Numbered from the stretch's first letter, positions 32,069-43,499 are shown. The stretch is 64,000 bases of DNA from CAIYXB01 sp038146805 (GCA_038146805.1 JAYQSH010000003.1:1-64000), one strand, 5' to 3'. Translations and numbers: made by a program. The notes: a model not told the origin generated them from the sequence alone.

Positions 32069-33908
32069 AATCGTTTAAAGAACGTGGGTTAGAAGACTTT
32101 TCATTTTCTAAATCACGAGGCTTACTTGTAAGAGTACAAGAATCAATACCCATCATATCCATATTAGATGCACCCGGCGGCACAATCGGCCAAACATTCA
32201 TTTCGTATGCCATAGGAATATCCACAACTACTGCTTCTTCTTCAGCAAATGCTTTTTTGAGTACTTCTAACAAATCATTTCTAGACTCTGGTCTAAATCC
32301 TCTCAAGCCATAGGCTTCAGCAAGCTTACTAAAATCTGGACTACCATGTTTTAAATCAACATGAGAATATTTTTTGCCATAAAACAAATCTTGCCACTGA
32401 CGTACCATACCCAAATTATTGTTATTAAAAATACAATTTATAACTTTAAGATTATATGCTTTTAGAGTTCCAAGTTCTTGTTCGCACATCTGAAAACTTC
32501 CATCACCAGAAATATTCACAACTGTTTCATCACTACGGTCATTTTCACTACCTTTTGAATCAGCAAGCGCAGCAGCACCTCCCATTGCCGCAGGCAAACC
32601 AAAACCCATAGTTCCAGCTCCACCAGAAGTAAGCCATTGACGTGGATGATCAATATGGCAATATTGCGCCGCAAACATTTGGTGTTGACCAACATCAGTT
32701 GAATAAACAATTTTGTCATTTCCCAATTCTTTTAAAGTCTTAAACACATGTTGTGGACTGATCAAATCTTCTGCAATCGGGTCATAGTCAAGTGGAAACT
32801 CTTGTATCCATTCTTGAACTTTTTTAAGCCATTCTTTTGAATTTGGTTTTTGTTTATTAATTTCTTTGTTTAGTTCTTCTAAGATAAGTTTGGCATCACC
32901 TACAATAGGAATATCAATCATATCTCTAAGTTTCTTGTTTTTGCCAACTTCAGCTGGATCAATATCAATATGAATAATATCAGCGTCTGGAGCAAAACTT
33001 TCTATTTTGCCTGTCACTCTATCATCAAAACGAGTACCAACGGCAATCAATAAATCACAATTATAAATTGAATAATTTGCATAAGCCGTGCCATGCATAC
33101 CAAGCATTCCCAAAAACAAAGGATGACGATGTGGCAAAGCACCAATGCCCTGCAAAGTAGTAGTACAAGGTATTTGGCAAGCTTCAACAAGCTCAGTAAG
33201 TGCTTTTGACGCACCTGCACTTACAACACCACCACCAGCATAAATTACCGGTCGCTTTGCCGCAAGGATTTTTTTTGCGGCTAAATCAATTTGTTTTGGG
33301 TTACCACGAAGTCTTGGTTTATAACCCTTGATATCTGTTTTGTAACTCTCATCAACAATATTGTCAGCAGTGATTTCATATTCACCATTCAAAACATCTT
33401 TTGGCATATCCACCAAAACCGGTCCGGGTCTACCTGTAGCACTAATATAAAAAGCATCAGCAACTGTTCTGGCTAATTTTTGAGCATCTTTAACAAGGTA
33501 ACTATGTTTAACAACTGGATAGGTAATGCCGGTAATATCAGCTTCTTGAAAAAAATCAGAACCAATACCCCAAGTTGGCACCTGTCCTGTTAAACAAATA
33601 ATCGGAGTTGAATCCATATAGGCATCAGCAATACCAGTAACCAAATTAGTAGCACCGGGTCCGCTTGTTGCTAAAACCACTCCGGGTCTACCAGCAACAC
33701 GCGCATAGCCTTCAGCGGCATGACAGCCACCTTGTTCATGCCTCACCAATATATGTAACAACTCTTCTTCGTAATAAAGCTCATCATAAAGCCCCAATAA
33801 AACACCACCCGGATATCCAAAAAACCTTTTTACACCTTGCCTGCGCAGTTCTGCTAAAAGCGCTTTGGCGCCAGTTGTTTTTTCTCCAATTTTATTTTCA
33901 AAAGACAT
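32049..33908 (-). CDS. ilvB: acetolactate synthase large subunit
   Basis: A 619-residue thiamine-diphosphate enzyme making acetolactate or acetohydroxybutyrate, the first common step of branched-chain amino acid synthesis. Signatures are GYPGGVLLGLYDEL, the catalytic Glu region VRHEQGGCHAAEGYARVAGR, GPGATNLVTGIADAYMDSTP, the central FAD-type domain (GTRFDDRVTG), and the ThDP motif GDGSFQMCEQEL through NNNNLGMVRQWQ. The C-terminus is about 30 residues longer than usual (ending NPRSLNDYDWEQV). No ilvN regulatory subunit lies next to it in this window. No T-box or leader peptide is evident in the 80 bp upstream. Confidence 0.95.
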   Translation of the reverse strand: MSFENKIGEKTTGAKALLAELRRQGVKRFFGYPGGVLLGLYDELYYEEELLHILVRHEQGGCHAAEGYARVAGRPGVVLATSGPGATNLVTGIADAYMDSTPIICLTGQVPTWGIGSDFFQEADITGITYPVVKHSYLVKDAQKLARTVADAFYISATGRPGPVLVDMPKDVLNGEYEITADNIVDESYKTDIKGYKPRLRGNPKQIDLAAKKILAAKRPVIYAGGGVVSAGASKALTELVEACQIPCTTTLQGIGALPHRHPLFLGMLGMHGTAYANYSIYNCDLLIAVGTRFDDRVTGKIESFAPDADIIHIDIDPAEVGKNKKLRDMIDIPIVGDAKLILEELNKEINKQKPNSKEWLKKVQEWIQEFPLDYDPIAEDLISPQHVFKTLKELGNDKIVYSTDVGQHQMFAAQYCHIDHPRQWLTSGGAGTMGFGLPAAMGGAAALADSKGSENDRSDETVVNISGDGSFQMCEQELGTLKAYNLKVINCIFNNNNLGMVRQWQDLFYGKKYSHVDLKHGSPDFSKLAEAYGLRGFRPESRNDLLEVLKKAFAEEEAVVVDIPMAYEMNVWPIVPPGASNMDMMGIDSCTLTSKPRDLENEKSSNPRSLNDYDWEQV

Positions 33909-33987
33909 CAGGTAATAACTAGATTATATCACCATTGAAATTAGGCTATTTGGCTTAAGGATTAGCTATAAAACTTTGATTTACAAA

Positions 33988-34677
33988 CTATTTCCGAATT
34001 TTATAAAAAACCCAATCTCTACGAAAATGAAAATTTGTAGTCTGTTTAATCAAAGTTGTAAGGTCTTCACCGAAAGGAGGTTGTCTAAAAATTTTAATAA
34101 GTGTTGGTACTGACGAGTGTAGCTCAAAACCAAAATCCTTAAAATCAGAATTTGGAAAAACATCTTTCAACCCTTGTACTAATTTTTGTAAATTTTTGAC
34201 TAAAAATTTTAGCAATTCTCTTTCATGTGATTCAGAGAGATAAGTATTATTGTTTGTGTAAGGTATATTGTTAAAAATTATTTTAAAAGCTTGGTTAAAC
34301 CTTGTTATACTTTTCCTAACCTGAATAAATTTATTGTAAATAGCTTCAAAAAAATCTTCGTTTTCGACTTTTTCTAACTGATAGACAAATTTATCAAAAG
34401 CTTCTTGTAATTGATTTAACCTAGTCTCAAAGCTATCATTTGTTGAATCAGGATCAACAAAACCAATTAATTTCTCTTTTACAGTTTTTCTAAATTCAAT
34501 TTTTGGAGTCTTAAAAAAACTTTCTACTCTTTGTCCAAGGCTTTTTGCTTGAGTGCAAAGACCAGAAGTAGTTACCCTCGCTTTGAGACTAGCATTCAAC
34601 GCACCAAACCTTCGTTTAACTTGCATAGCAAAAATATGACATAGAACTTTTGTCAATGTCAAGACAGCTAAAAACAC
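33988..34677 (-). CDS. orphan helical protein
   Basis: A 229-residue protein without a recognised family. The N-terminus (MFLAVLTLTKVLCHIFAMQV) is weakly hydrophobic and could be a signal or anchor, although an internal ATG (MQVKRRFGALNASLK) is an alternative start. The rest is predicted helical, Lys/Glu/Phe-rich (NQLQEAFDKFVYQLEKVENE). It is the last of three or four similar orphan genes downstream of cysK on the minus strand. Confidence 0.5.
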   Translation of the reverse strand: MFLAVLTLTKVLCHIFAMQVKRRFGALNASLKARVTTSGLCTQAKSLGQRVESFFKTPKIEFRKTVKEKLIGFVDPDSTNDSFETRLNQLQEAFDKFVYQLEKVENEDFFEAIYNKFIQVRKSITRFNQAFKIIFNNIPYTNNNTYLSESHERELLKFLVKNLQKLVQGLKDVFPNSDFKDFGFELHSSVPTLIKIFRQPPFGEDLTTLIKQTTNFHFRRDWVFYKIRK

Positions 34678-34695
34678 CTAAAAAAAGCAAACAAA

Positions 34696-35923
34696 TTATT
34701 CTGCTTGAGCTTGAATACTTCTAATAGAATACAAATAGTCATTTAATCGCGATGGATCAATATCAGTAATATTGCCATAATCATCGTGAATCAGAGCTTC
34801 TTTAATAATATTAAAAATACAAAAAGCATGGTCTTCAATTTTAGCTTCAATTGGCATATATGAAGATGGATCTGCAATAAAATCACTTATAAAACTTTCA
34901 ACCTCGTTAATTGTCAGACTATCAAAAGAATTCACAAAATCAAACTTAAAATCTTGTGGTTTTTTTTGTAATGTGAATAAAGTAAAAATTCTAGTAGCAA
35001 ATTGATTAACATCATCAAGATCAGCAAAATAATTTTTTTCCTTTCAGGTCCTCAAAGGCTTCTGCAATAATATTAAAATCATTTGATCTTGTTTGAACTA
35101 ATTTTGAGCTAGGGTTTTTAGGTCCTAAAAATTTTATAAGATTTTTTGCTTCTGCATTTACCTCATCATTGAAATAATCAATTTGATTTAAAAATTTGCG
35201 TTCAGGGACAAGAGTTTGATTTTGAACTTTGATTGCCTCTTGTAAAACCATTGCACAGTTTATAATACGCTCCTGTAGCTCCAAAGCATCAAAATTATCC
35301 AAATAGGATTCAGAAATAATATCAAGCATTGCAGTAATTGTTTTAGCTAGATTCTTTTTGTAAAATTCTGAACTATAATCTAAACGTTCTAAAAGCTCTG
35401 GCTGAAAAACACCAAAATACAATGAATTTCTCAACCATTCCTTTATTTGATCATAGCTACGACCTTCAATATTCTGTTTTGCAAAATCTTCATTAGTCAA
35501 TTCACGATTATCAACAAAATTAGCTAACTCACGTTTTAATAGAGTAAAAGAGGGATTGTAAACATTTTTTCCTCTAAAAAAATCAGCATCAATATTTTGC
35601 TGTTCTAAAAATGAGTGTAAATAATATGAATCTGGGTAAGCAGGGACAACAGAAGTAACTTCTTTTGGTTTTAAAAATTTACTCATTGCCTTTGTTAAAT
35701 AAACTAAAAGAGCAACTGGGTCTTTTGGTTTTTGCTTTAAAACTAATTTCTTTTTTTTGTTAACTAAATCTGAGCGATTAGGTTTTGCTAAATTTTCATT
35801 ATCAACTCTAGTATCACCAGCAACATGGCCCAATTTATATCTATCATGATATTTTCGTTGAGACTCAACAAAGAACCCTTTAAAAGAGCTTGGAATTTGC
35901 CTTAAAAAACTAAAACTAAACAC
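34696..35923 (-). CDS. orphan helical protein (one frameshift)
   Basis: Two pieces, 35021-35923 (MFSFSFLRQIPSSFKGFFVE to KGKKLFC) and 34696-34935 (MNSFDSLTINEVESFISDFI to QAQAE), are joined by protein-like sequence in the second frame (NYFADLDDVNQFATRIFTLF, then KPQDFKFDFVNSFDS). The shift is in the A7 run near 35030. The full product would be about 408 residues, helical and acidic, without membrane segments or known motifs. It lies 35 bp after the 35958 gene, probably in one operon. Confidence 0.55.
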
Positions 35924-35957
35924 AATTACTCACAATAGCACCTTAAGATAAAATCAC

Positions 35958-36686
35958 TCAAGCTGTTAATAATTTATCTACGTTATCCATTTTGTATTTC
36001 TGGATGAAAGCACCTATTTTATTAGGGTATAAATCAACGACAGTATTACTAGAGTCTACTTTAAGCGCATCAAGTAAAAGAGCAAACATATAAACAACTG
36101 GTCTAAAGCTGATTTTTTCATTATAAATATTTTTATCCCCACTTAGATACTGATCAATAACTTGCATAGTTTCTTGCTGAACTGTTTCATTAAAAGCAGT
36201 TAAACCTAAATCACTTGCATAGTATTGTTCTGAATCATCAAAAGCACTCTCTGAGCTACTCATTAATTTAACAAGAATTTTTGGAAAACTTGGCACAAAT
36301 AACCTATCATCTATAATTGAACTTGCAACTTGGGCAAACTTAGCAAAGTTTTGTTTAAAGCTCCAATCACCATATTCCATACCTTGCAAATAATTTTCAA
36401 AAGCTGTTCTAATAAGCTGCAAGGATAAATTTGGGTCTTTGATAATTCTAGCTTGCCAAGAATTATCATAAAAAAATTTACTTAAAGGTTTTTTTGAGTT
36501 TGGATTTTGACTTAAAGCCAAATCTTCAATTTGATTTAGGGTTTGTTCTAATTTTTTTTTACTGGGGTAATCAATGGAAAATGCCGGTATATTAGGACTA
36601 GTATCAAAAGGCCCCTTTTTTGAAGGAGAAGCGGCATTATTGCTAAACAAATATTTATTAATACGATTATTACCAGGGATACGCAT
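35958..36686 (-). CDS. orphan protein
   Basis: A 242-residue protein starting MRIPGNNRINKYLFSNNAAS. A polar, Ser/Pro/Asn-rich N-terminal ~40 residues precedes a helical body (KKLEQTLNQIEDLALSQNPN; RPVVYMFALLLDALKVDSSN). No family recognised. The disordered polar leader followed by helices is the same layout as the orphans at 2850, 52696 and 60372. It is preceded by an AT-rich region with TATACTAGTATTATATT, a possible -10 area. Confidence 0.55.
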   Translation of the reverse strand: MRIPGNNRINKYLFSNNAASPSKKGPFDTSPNIPAFSIDYPSKKKLEQTLNQIEDLALSQNPNSKKPLSKFFYDNSWQARIIKDPNLSLQLIRTAFENYLQGMEYGDWSFKQNFAKFAQVASSIIDDRLFVPSFPKILVKLMSSSESAFDDSEQYYASDLGLTAFNETVQQETMQVIDQYLSGDKNIYNEKISFRPVVYMFALLLDALKVDSSNTVVDLYPNKIGAFIQKYKMDNVDKLLTA

Positions 36687-36732
36687 GTCTTACGATTTTA
36701 ATCAATATAATACTAGTATATCAGATACGACT

Positions 36733-37686
36733 TTAGCTTTCAATATGAGCAAAAAGAGCCGAACTCAAATATCTTTCACCATTTGAAGGTATGATGACAA
36801 CAAAATTTTTGTTTTTATTTTCGGCAAGACTTGCTAACTCTAAAGCTGTTTTAATTGCCGCACCAGAAGAAATACCACACAAAATACCATCTTGCAAAGC
36901 AGCTTGACGCGCAGTCTCAAGAGCATCTTCACTTGATACTTGAACTACTTCATCAATGACATCTTTATCCAAAATATCAGGAATAAAGCCAGCACCAATT
37001 CCTTGAATTTTGTGAGGTCCCGGAGCTCCACCACTAATCACAGGAGATTCTTGTGGTTCAACAGCAATAACTTTAATTTGTGAATTGAATTCTTTTAAAA
37101 CTTTGCCGCAACCACTAATAGTGCCCCCCGTACCAACACCTGCAATAAAATAATCAATTTTGCCATCGGTATTTTCAATGATTTCTTTAGCTGTCGTTTC
37201 TTGGTGAATTTTTGGGTTTGATGGATTTGCGAACTGTTGAGGCATAAAAGAATTTTTTGTATTATGCATAATTTCAGTTGCTTTTTCAATTGCACCTTTC
37301 ATACCAAGAGCCCCCGGAGTAAGCACCAATTGTGCTCCGTAAGCTTTTAAGAGCTTTCTTCTTTCCATGCTCATTGTATCTGGCATAGTTAAAATCAACT
37401 TATAGCCTTTAACAGCAGCAACAAAAGCAAGTGCAATTCCTGTATTACCACTAGTTGGCTCAACCAAAGTTGTCACACCCGGTTCTATCAAACCAGCATC
37501 TTGAGCATCTTCTATCATGGCAAGTCCAATGCGGTCTTTGACAGAGCCACCGGGATTAAAAAATTCAAGCTTTAAAAATATATTAGCTTCAATATTTTTT
37601 GCCAAGCGATTAAGCTTTACAAGAGGTGTGTTTCCAATTAATTCTGAAATATCATTTGCAATTTTTTTATTTGCGAGCTTGTCCAT
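36733..37686 (-). CDS. cysK: cysteine synthase (O-acetylserine sulfhydrylase)
   Basis: A 317-residue PLP enzyme that makes cysteine from O-acetylserine and sulfide. Signatures are the N-terminal IGNTPLVKLNRLAK, the PLP lysine in NPGGSVKDRIGLAMIEDA, the substrate loop PTSGNTGIALAFVA, and the phosphate-binding loop GVGTGGTISGCGK, followed by the conserved GPHKIQGIGAGFIP. Length and order are normal for CysK. It sits among orphan genes on the same strand (37696 upstream, 36686 downstream), 9 and 46 bp away. Confidence 0.96.
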   Translation of the reverse strand: MDKLANKKIANDISELIGNTPLVKLNRLAKNIEANIFLKLEFFNPGGSVKDRIGLAMIEDAQDAGLIEPGVTTLVEPTSGNTGIALAFVAAVKGYKLILTMPDTMSMERRKLLKAYGAQLVLTPGALGMKGAIEKATEIMHNTKNSFMPQQFANPSNPKIHQETTAKEIIENTDGKIDYFIAGVGTGGTISGCGKVLKEFNSQIKVIAVEPQESPVISGGAPGPHKIQGIGAGFIPDILDKDVIDEVVQVSSEDALETARQAALQDGILCGISSGAAIKTALELASLAENKNKNFVVIIPSNGERYLSSALFAHIES

Positions 37687-37695
37687 AGTTACATT

Positions 37696-38478
37696 CTAGC
37701 AATTTGCTTCATGTTCAACAAATTCTCTTAAATACGGATTAACGCTAGATAATTTATGAGGCTCAAGTTTATATAAACCAATAATGCCTTTTAAAAAAAC
37801 ATCTTTGTGTTCATTTTCATGGTGATTTTTAATAATCATATATAAATTTTTAAAGCGAGCAACATTTGCCTTGTTTTGCTCATCATCATTAGTATTTTTC
37901 AGTAAGTGATTAAAGCAATCATATACTTGCTTTAAGTCTAAAGAAGCAATTAATCTTTTTTGAGCGGTTGATAATCTTTCTTTTTCTAAAATTTCTAACA
38001 AAACTTTTTCTGGAATCTTTAAGCTTTGACTTTTAGATGTCAAAGCAAAAGCCTCTAAAACCCTTTCAAGAACAGTATTATCATTGTAATGTTCTTCCAG
38101 TACAGAACTAAGAATTGAGTCAAGGCTTTATCAAAAACCTTTTGATCAACACTTGGATGATTATTAGAATCTAAAAAAGATAAATTTTGCAATAAATCAT
38201 TTAAATTACCACCTTTGACTAGTATTTGTTTAATTTGCTCTGCATGATCTTGAAGATCTATCGCTTTTTCATCAACGTTTTTAAATTCTTGTGCCACATG
38301 CAAGTTATTTAAAAAACCAGCAAGCCTACTTTGAGCCTTTTGAGTATCTTTAATCAAGATTAATATCATCAGGTTGAAGACTAACTTCACTAGTGCCTAT
38401 GCGTTTTGAAAAATCAGTAATACCAGTATCTACCAATTCATAAAAACGAGCTGCAGCTCCATTTGATAACATTACCAT
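37696..38478 (-). CDS. orphan helical protein (two frameshifts)
   Basis: A good ribosome site (AGGAG) precedes ATG 38478: MVMLSNGAAARFYELVDTGI, then SEVSLQPDDINLD. The frame then changes near 38355 to KDTQKAQSRLAGFLNNLHVA and again near 38125 to LDSILSSVLEEHYNDNTVLE, which runs into KSQSLKIPEKVLLEILEKER and a TAG at 37696. The full product is about 260 residues, all-helical, no known family. The protein-like sequence on both sides of each shift makes a single gene likely. It is immediately upstream of cysK. Confidence 0.55.
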
Positions 38479-38571
38479 TATATAACTCCTTTGTTATTTA
38501 TTAAACTAATTATAAATAAATTATAAAACAGGGGCGTTTTTTTTGCAATAGTAAAATATTAAATATTAGAA

Positions 38572-41163
38572 ATGGAAATTGACACAACAAATTCAGAAAA
38601 AAAAGCCATTGAGATAATACAAAATATCTTAAAAGCAATTGAATTTGAACAAGAGCATCACTATATAAACGCAGTTGGTAATACCGGTGACTTTGCTTTT
38701 TTTGTCAGAAAAAAAGCACGCGAAGCACTTAGGATATTTCCCGATAGCCCCAAGTGGGCAAATATTTTTTCAATATTAGAGAGATACCAATACTTAGATT
38801 TTGCAACACGCATGACACTCTGTAAAAAAATAATCGAAACCTTGAAAGGTCTTAAAGAACACTATGAAAATGAAATCTCACTTGAAAATAATTTTTCAAA
38901 TTTAACACCCATTAAAAAAGCCCTCAGCATAAAAAAAGAAGAAGAAATTGAAATTCACAAAAATATTAATATCAGTGAACTCAATGTCCAGTTTTTAAAG
39001 GGCGTCGGACCATATATAGGACAAAAACTCAATCAAGTTGGAGTTTATACCTGCGACGAATTACTAAATTATTTTCCAAGAGAACATATTAGTTACACTG
39101 ACGTTACAAACATAAGTTCACTCGAAGAAGAAACAGATGCAACAATTATTGCCACAGTCAAAAAAATCTCTTCTTTTAAGACACAAAAAGGCTTAATCAT
39201 TTTAAGTATCATTTTAAAAGACAGCTCAGGTCAATTAAAGATCAATTATTTCTTCACAGGTAACTCAACACATTTTTACCTAAAGCAGTACACGAGTCAG
39301 TTTCCGTTAGGAGCAACTGTCATTGCAATAGGGCGTGTCAAAAACGATAAATATTCAAAACAAAAAACATTGACCAATGCAACATTAGAAGTAATCTCAG
39401 ATGATTTTGCAGAAACTGATCGAAATAAAAAAGCCAATATAGCAAAAATCGTTCCAATATATCCTCTAACTGAAGGTCTTAGTCTGAAAAAATTAAGATC
39501 AATAATTCACCGAACTTTAATCAGTTATGAAAATTGCATTCATGAATTTTTACCAAGTTATCTAATAGAAAAACTGAATTTAATGGATTACAAAGAAGCT
39601 ATTAGAAATATTCATTTTCCTCAACAAATCAATGAAAAAGATTGTGCAATTGAAAGATTGATTTTTAATGACTTCTTTTTGATGCAAATTCGCTTTATGC
39701 AAATTCGCCATGAATACAAAAACAAACATCAAGGAATTGAGTTCAACTGCTTTGAAAACGGTTTAGTAGACGAGTTTCTAGAGACATTACCATTTGCTTT
39801 AACACATGCACAAAAAAGAGTTTTTTTCAACGAGATTTTACCTGACTTGGTTTCCAAAGAACCAATGCATAGATTATTGCAAGGAGATGTAGGCTCAGGA
39901 AAAACTATAGTCGCTTTTTTAACTTTGTTAATTGCAATTCAAGATGGCTATCAAGCTGCCATTATGGCACCCACAGAAATTTTAGCTGAACAACACTACA
40001 AAAAGTTTCTTGAATGGGTTTCAAAAATCCAAAAAGATATTAGAGTTGGAATTTTAATTGGTAAACAAAAAGCAAAAGAAAAAAGAAACACTCTGGAAAA
40101 ACTTGCTAATGGAGAGATTGACATTATTGTTGGTACTCACGCTTTGATACAAAAAGCAGTTAAATTTAAAAATCTTGGATTAATGGTAATTGATGAACAA
40201 CACCGCTTTGGAGTCAAACAAAGAGAAATGCTGGCACAAAAGGCAAATGAGCTTGCTGAAAACGATACAGAACAACTAAGTTTAATGGCGGCAAACAAAA
40301 AAGCACAAAAAGATATAGATAAAGCCTATGGTAAATCAATAGAAAAATTGTTTATGACGGCAACGCCAATTCCAAGAACGCTTGCACTGGCATTGCATGG
40401 TGATTTAGATATGTCAGAGATAGATGAAATGCCAAGTGGAAGATTACCAATAATCACAACATTATGCAAAAGAAAATCAGAAGCTCATGATTTAATCAGA
40501 CAGGAAATAGAAAAAGGTAACCAAGCATACATTGTCTTTCCACTAATAGAAGAATCGGAAACCTTGTCTGCAAAAGCAGCAACCGTAGAATATGAAAAAA
40601 TCAAAGAAACAAGTTTTAAAGATTATAGAGTGGGTTTAATACATGGCAGACTCAAAGACGATGAAAAAGAACAAATCATGCTTGCTTTTCGCAACAAAGA
40701 AATTGATATATTAGTGTCAACAACAGTAATTGAGGTTGGAGTTGATGTGCCTGATGCAACAGTAATTTTGATTGAGTCGGCAGAAAGATTTGGTCTGGCT
40801 CAATTACACCAATTAAGAGGTCGTGTTGGTCGTAATGACAAACAATCTTACTGTATACTTTCAAGTACATCTAAAACAATGACAACAATGCAAAGATTAG
40901 CAATCTTGTGTAAAACGACTAATGGCTTTTTACTCGCACAAGAAGATCTCAAAATCAGAGGTTCGGGAGATATTACTGGTTTAAAACAATCAGGCATACC
41001 AGAATCAGTTTTACAAGGTATTAGTAACCAAGAAGAAATCTTGAATCTCGCTCGGCAAGAAGCACGCGAATTAATTAAAATCAATCCAGAACTAAATGAT
41101 TTAGAAGCTCTAAAAGACAAGTTAAAACAAGCACGCTGGAACTTAAACCTAAATGCTGGTTAA
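38572..41163 (+). CDS. recG: ATP-dependent DNA helicase RecG
   Basis: An 863-residue RecG, remodelling stalled forks and recombination intermediates. Residues 1-130 are a helical extension as in the longer (for example cyanobacterial) RecGs. The wedge/OB domain starts FLKGVGPYIGQKLNQVGVYT. Helicase motifs are GDVGSGKTIVAFL (I), VIDEQHRFGVKQR (II), TATPIPRTLALALHGDLD (III) and QLRGRVGRNDKQSYCIL (VI). There is a short insertion after motif II (ENDTEQLSLMAANKK). A RAYT-B REP copy follows the stop at once. The only clear DNA-repair gene in the window. Confidence 0.96.
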   Translation: MEIDTTNSEKKAIEIIQNILKAIEFEQEHHYINAVGNTGDFAFFVRKKAREALRIFPDSPKWANIFSILERYQYLDFATRMTLCKKIIETLKGLKEHYENEISLENNFSNLTPIKKALSIKKEEEIEIHKNINISELNVQFLKGVGPYIGQKLNQVGVYTCDELLNYFPREHISYTDVTNISSLEEETDATIIATVKKISSFKTQKGLIILSIILKDSSGQLKINYFFTGNSTHFYLKQYTSQFPLGATVIAIGRVKNDKYSKQKTLTNATLEVISDDFAETDRNKKANIAKIVPIYPLTEGLSLKKLRSIIHRTLISYENCIHEFLPSYLIEKLNLMDYKEAIRNIHFPQQINEKDCAIERLIFNDFFLMQIRFMQIRHEYKNKHQGIEFNCFENGLVDEFLETLPFALTHAQKRVFFNEILPDLVSKEPMHRLLQGDVGSGKTIVAFLTLLIAIQDGYQAAIMAPTEILAEQHYKKFLEWVSKIQKDIRVGILIGKQKAKEKRNTLEKLANGEIDIIVGTHALIQKAVKFKNLGLMVIDEQHRFGVKQREMLAQKANELAENDTEQLSLMAANKKAQKDIDKAYGKSIEKLFMTATPIPRTLALALHGDLDMSEIDEMPSGRLPIITTLCKRKSEAHDLIRQEIEKGNQAYIVFPLIEESETLSAKAATVEYEKIKETSFKDYRVGLIHGRLKDDEKEQIMLAFRNKEIDILVSTTVIEVGVDVPDATVILIESAERFGLAQLHQLRGRVGRNDKQSYCILSSTSKTMTTMQRLAILCKTTNGFLLAQEDLKIRGSGDITGLKQSGIPESVLQGISNQEEILNLARQEARELIKINPELNDLEALKDKLKQARWNLNLNAG

Positions 41164-41167
41164 TAAA

Positions 41168-41200
41168 TGAGACAAAAATGACACGGTCCGCAGTGTCTTA
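41168..41200. repeat. RAYT-B REP element at recG stop
   Basis: One ~34-bp copy, ATGAGACAAAAATGACACGG then TCCGCAGTGTCTTA, between the convergent recG and hppA genes. GACAC and GTGTC form a hairpin. Followed by a run of nine T residues on the plus strand, it probably serves as the recG terminator. Confidence 0.85.
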
Positions 41201-41207
41201 TTTTTTT

Positions 41208-43308
41208 TTAGAATAAATAAGGAATCAAAAGTAAAGCGATGATGTTTACAATTTTGATCATAGGGTTTATAGCAGGACCAGCTGTATCTTTGTAAGGATC
41301 ACCAACGGTATCACCTGTAACAGATGCTTTGTGAGCTTCAGAACCCTTACCACCACAGTGTCCATCTTCGATATACTTCTTAGCATTATCCCAAGCACCA
41401 CCACCAGAAGTCATAGAAATTGCTTGAAACAATCCAGTAATAATACTACCAACTAAAATTCCACCCATAATACGAGCCGCACCCATCGGTGATGCATCAT
41501 TTAAAAACAATTTACCAATTAAAGCAATCGCAACAGGAATACCAACAGGCAATAAAGCAGGAACAACCATTTCTTTAATTGCACCTTTCGTAACAATATC
41601 AACACATCTTGCATAGTCAGGCTTAGATTTGAATTCCATAATTCCCGGAATTTCAACAAACTGTCTTCTCACTTCAGTTACAACTTCAGAAGCAACTTTA
41701 CCAACAGACATCATTGCAAGCGCGCTAAATAAATAAGGAATCATTCCACCAATAAACAAACCACTCAAAACAAATGGGTCAGAAATATCAAAGCTAGGCA
41801 TCACCATATTCAAACCATGCTCAGCATTAGCTTCTAAAATACCTTTAGCTAAATCTTGTTTAAAAGAAGCAAACAAAACAATCGCCGCAAGTGCCGCAGA
41901 ACCAATTGCATAACCTTTTGTGACAGCTTTAGTAGTGTTACCAACTGCATCAAGAGGGTCTGTCACAGCGCGAACACTTGAATCCATTCCAGACATTTCA
42001 GCGATACCACCAGCATTGTCAGTGATTGGACCATAAGAATCTAAAGCAACAATAATACCAGCCATAGAAAGCATGCTCATTGCCGCCACTCCAACACCAT
42101 AAACTCCACCCCAATTAAAAGTAAGTAAAATTGAAGCCACGATTAAAATTATTGGAACCGCTGTCGCCTCAAGCGATACAGCAAGTCCAGAAATTATATT
42201 AGTTGCATGACCAGATTCTGATGCAATAGCAATATCTTTTACTGGACGAAACTCGGTTGAGGTGTAGTATTCAGTGACCACCACAAAAAGACCAGTTAAA
42301 ACTAAACCAACTAAAGAACAAAGGTAATAATTTAATGCACTGTAAGGAAGACCAGTCATCATTGATTTTGTCACAAAGTAAAAACCAATTGCCGCAACAA
42401 TTCCAGCCACAATTAAACCTTTGTATAAAGCTTTCATAACGTTTTTACTTTCGTCTAATTTAACAAAAAAGTTTCCAAGTATAGAAGCACCAATAGCAGT
42501 GGCTCCCATCGCCAAAGGATAAACTACTGGAGCTAAATTACCAGCGTCAATTTGTGATTTGAAAACTAAAACACCTAACAACATTACTGCAGTTGCAGTT
42601 ACAGCATAAGTTTCAAATAAATCTGCAGCCATACCAGCACAATCGCCAACGTTATCGCCTACATTATCAGCAATAACAGCAGGGTTACGAGGATCATCCT
42701 CTGGAATTCCGGCTTCTACTTTACCAACCAAATCAGCACCAACATCAGCACCCTTAGTAAAAATTCCACCACCCAAGCGAGCAAAAACAGATATTAAAGA
42801 AGAACCAAAAGCAAGACCAACCATTGCTGAAACATTTTCAACAGTTTGTTGAGGATCGGTCATTTGCAAGAAAGCATAAAAACCAGAAACGCCCAAAAGA
42901 CCAAGTCCAACAACCAATAAACCAGTCACAGCACCACCACGAAAGCTTACATCTAAAGCATCTTTCATACTAATTGAAGCGGCTTGAGCTGTTCTGATGT
43001 TGGCATTTACTGAAACATTCATACCAATAAAACCAGCAAGACCACTTAGAAATGCACCAATGATAAAACCTAGGGCGATTTTCATACCCAAAAAGTAGTA
43101 AATAAATAAAGCTAAAACCAAGCCTACAATTGATACTGAACGATATTGTCTATTAAGGAAGGCCTTTGCACCATCTTGTATAGCTTCTGCTATATCTCGC
43201 ATGGCATCTGTACCTGTATCTAATTTATAAATCCAAAAAGCGTATCCTAATCCAAATACAATCGCTATTATTGAGGCTACTATCGATATACTAACAACAC
43301 TGTCCATT
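41208..43308 (-). CDS. hppA: membrane-bound proton-translocating pyrophosphatase
   Basis: About 700 residues with many membrane helices. It pumps protons across the membrane using PPi hydrolysis. Signatures are FTKGADVGADLVGKVEAGIP, DNVGDNVGDCAGMAADLFET and VTGDTVGDPYKDTAGPA, the PPi-Mg binding loops. The cation-site segment reads GNTTKA; Lys at this place marks the K+-independent subclass. ATG 43308 (MDSVVSISIVAS) is preferred over the GTG at 43328. It is divergent from frr, with a 190-bp shared upstream region. Confidence 0.95.
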
Positions 43309-43499
43309 ACAAAATCAAACCTTATCACATATATGAAGACCCTCAGTTTAATTTATTTGTTTCTTAATTAATCAAAAAAATCAATGAAAACTACATGGTT
43401 AAAAGTTAATACGCTTTACATTTACCGGGTCTCAAAAAATAATTATTTTTTAGAATTCATTTTTTGCAGTTAACAAGATATTTAGCTATCATTTGTATT

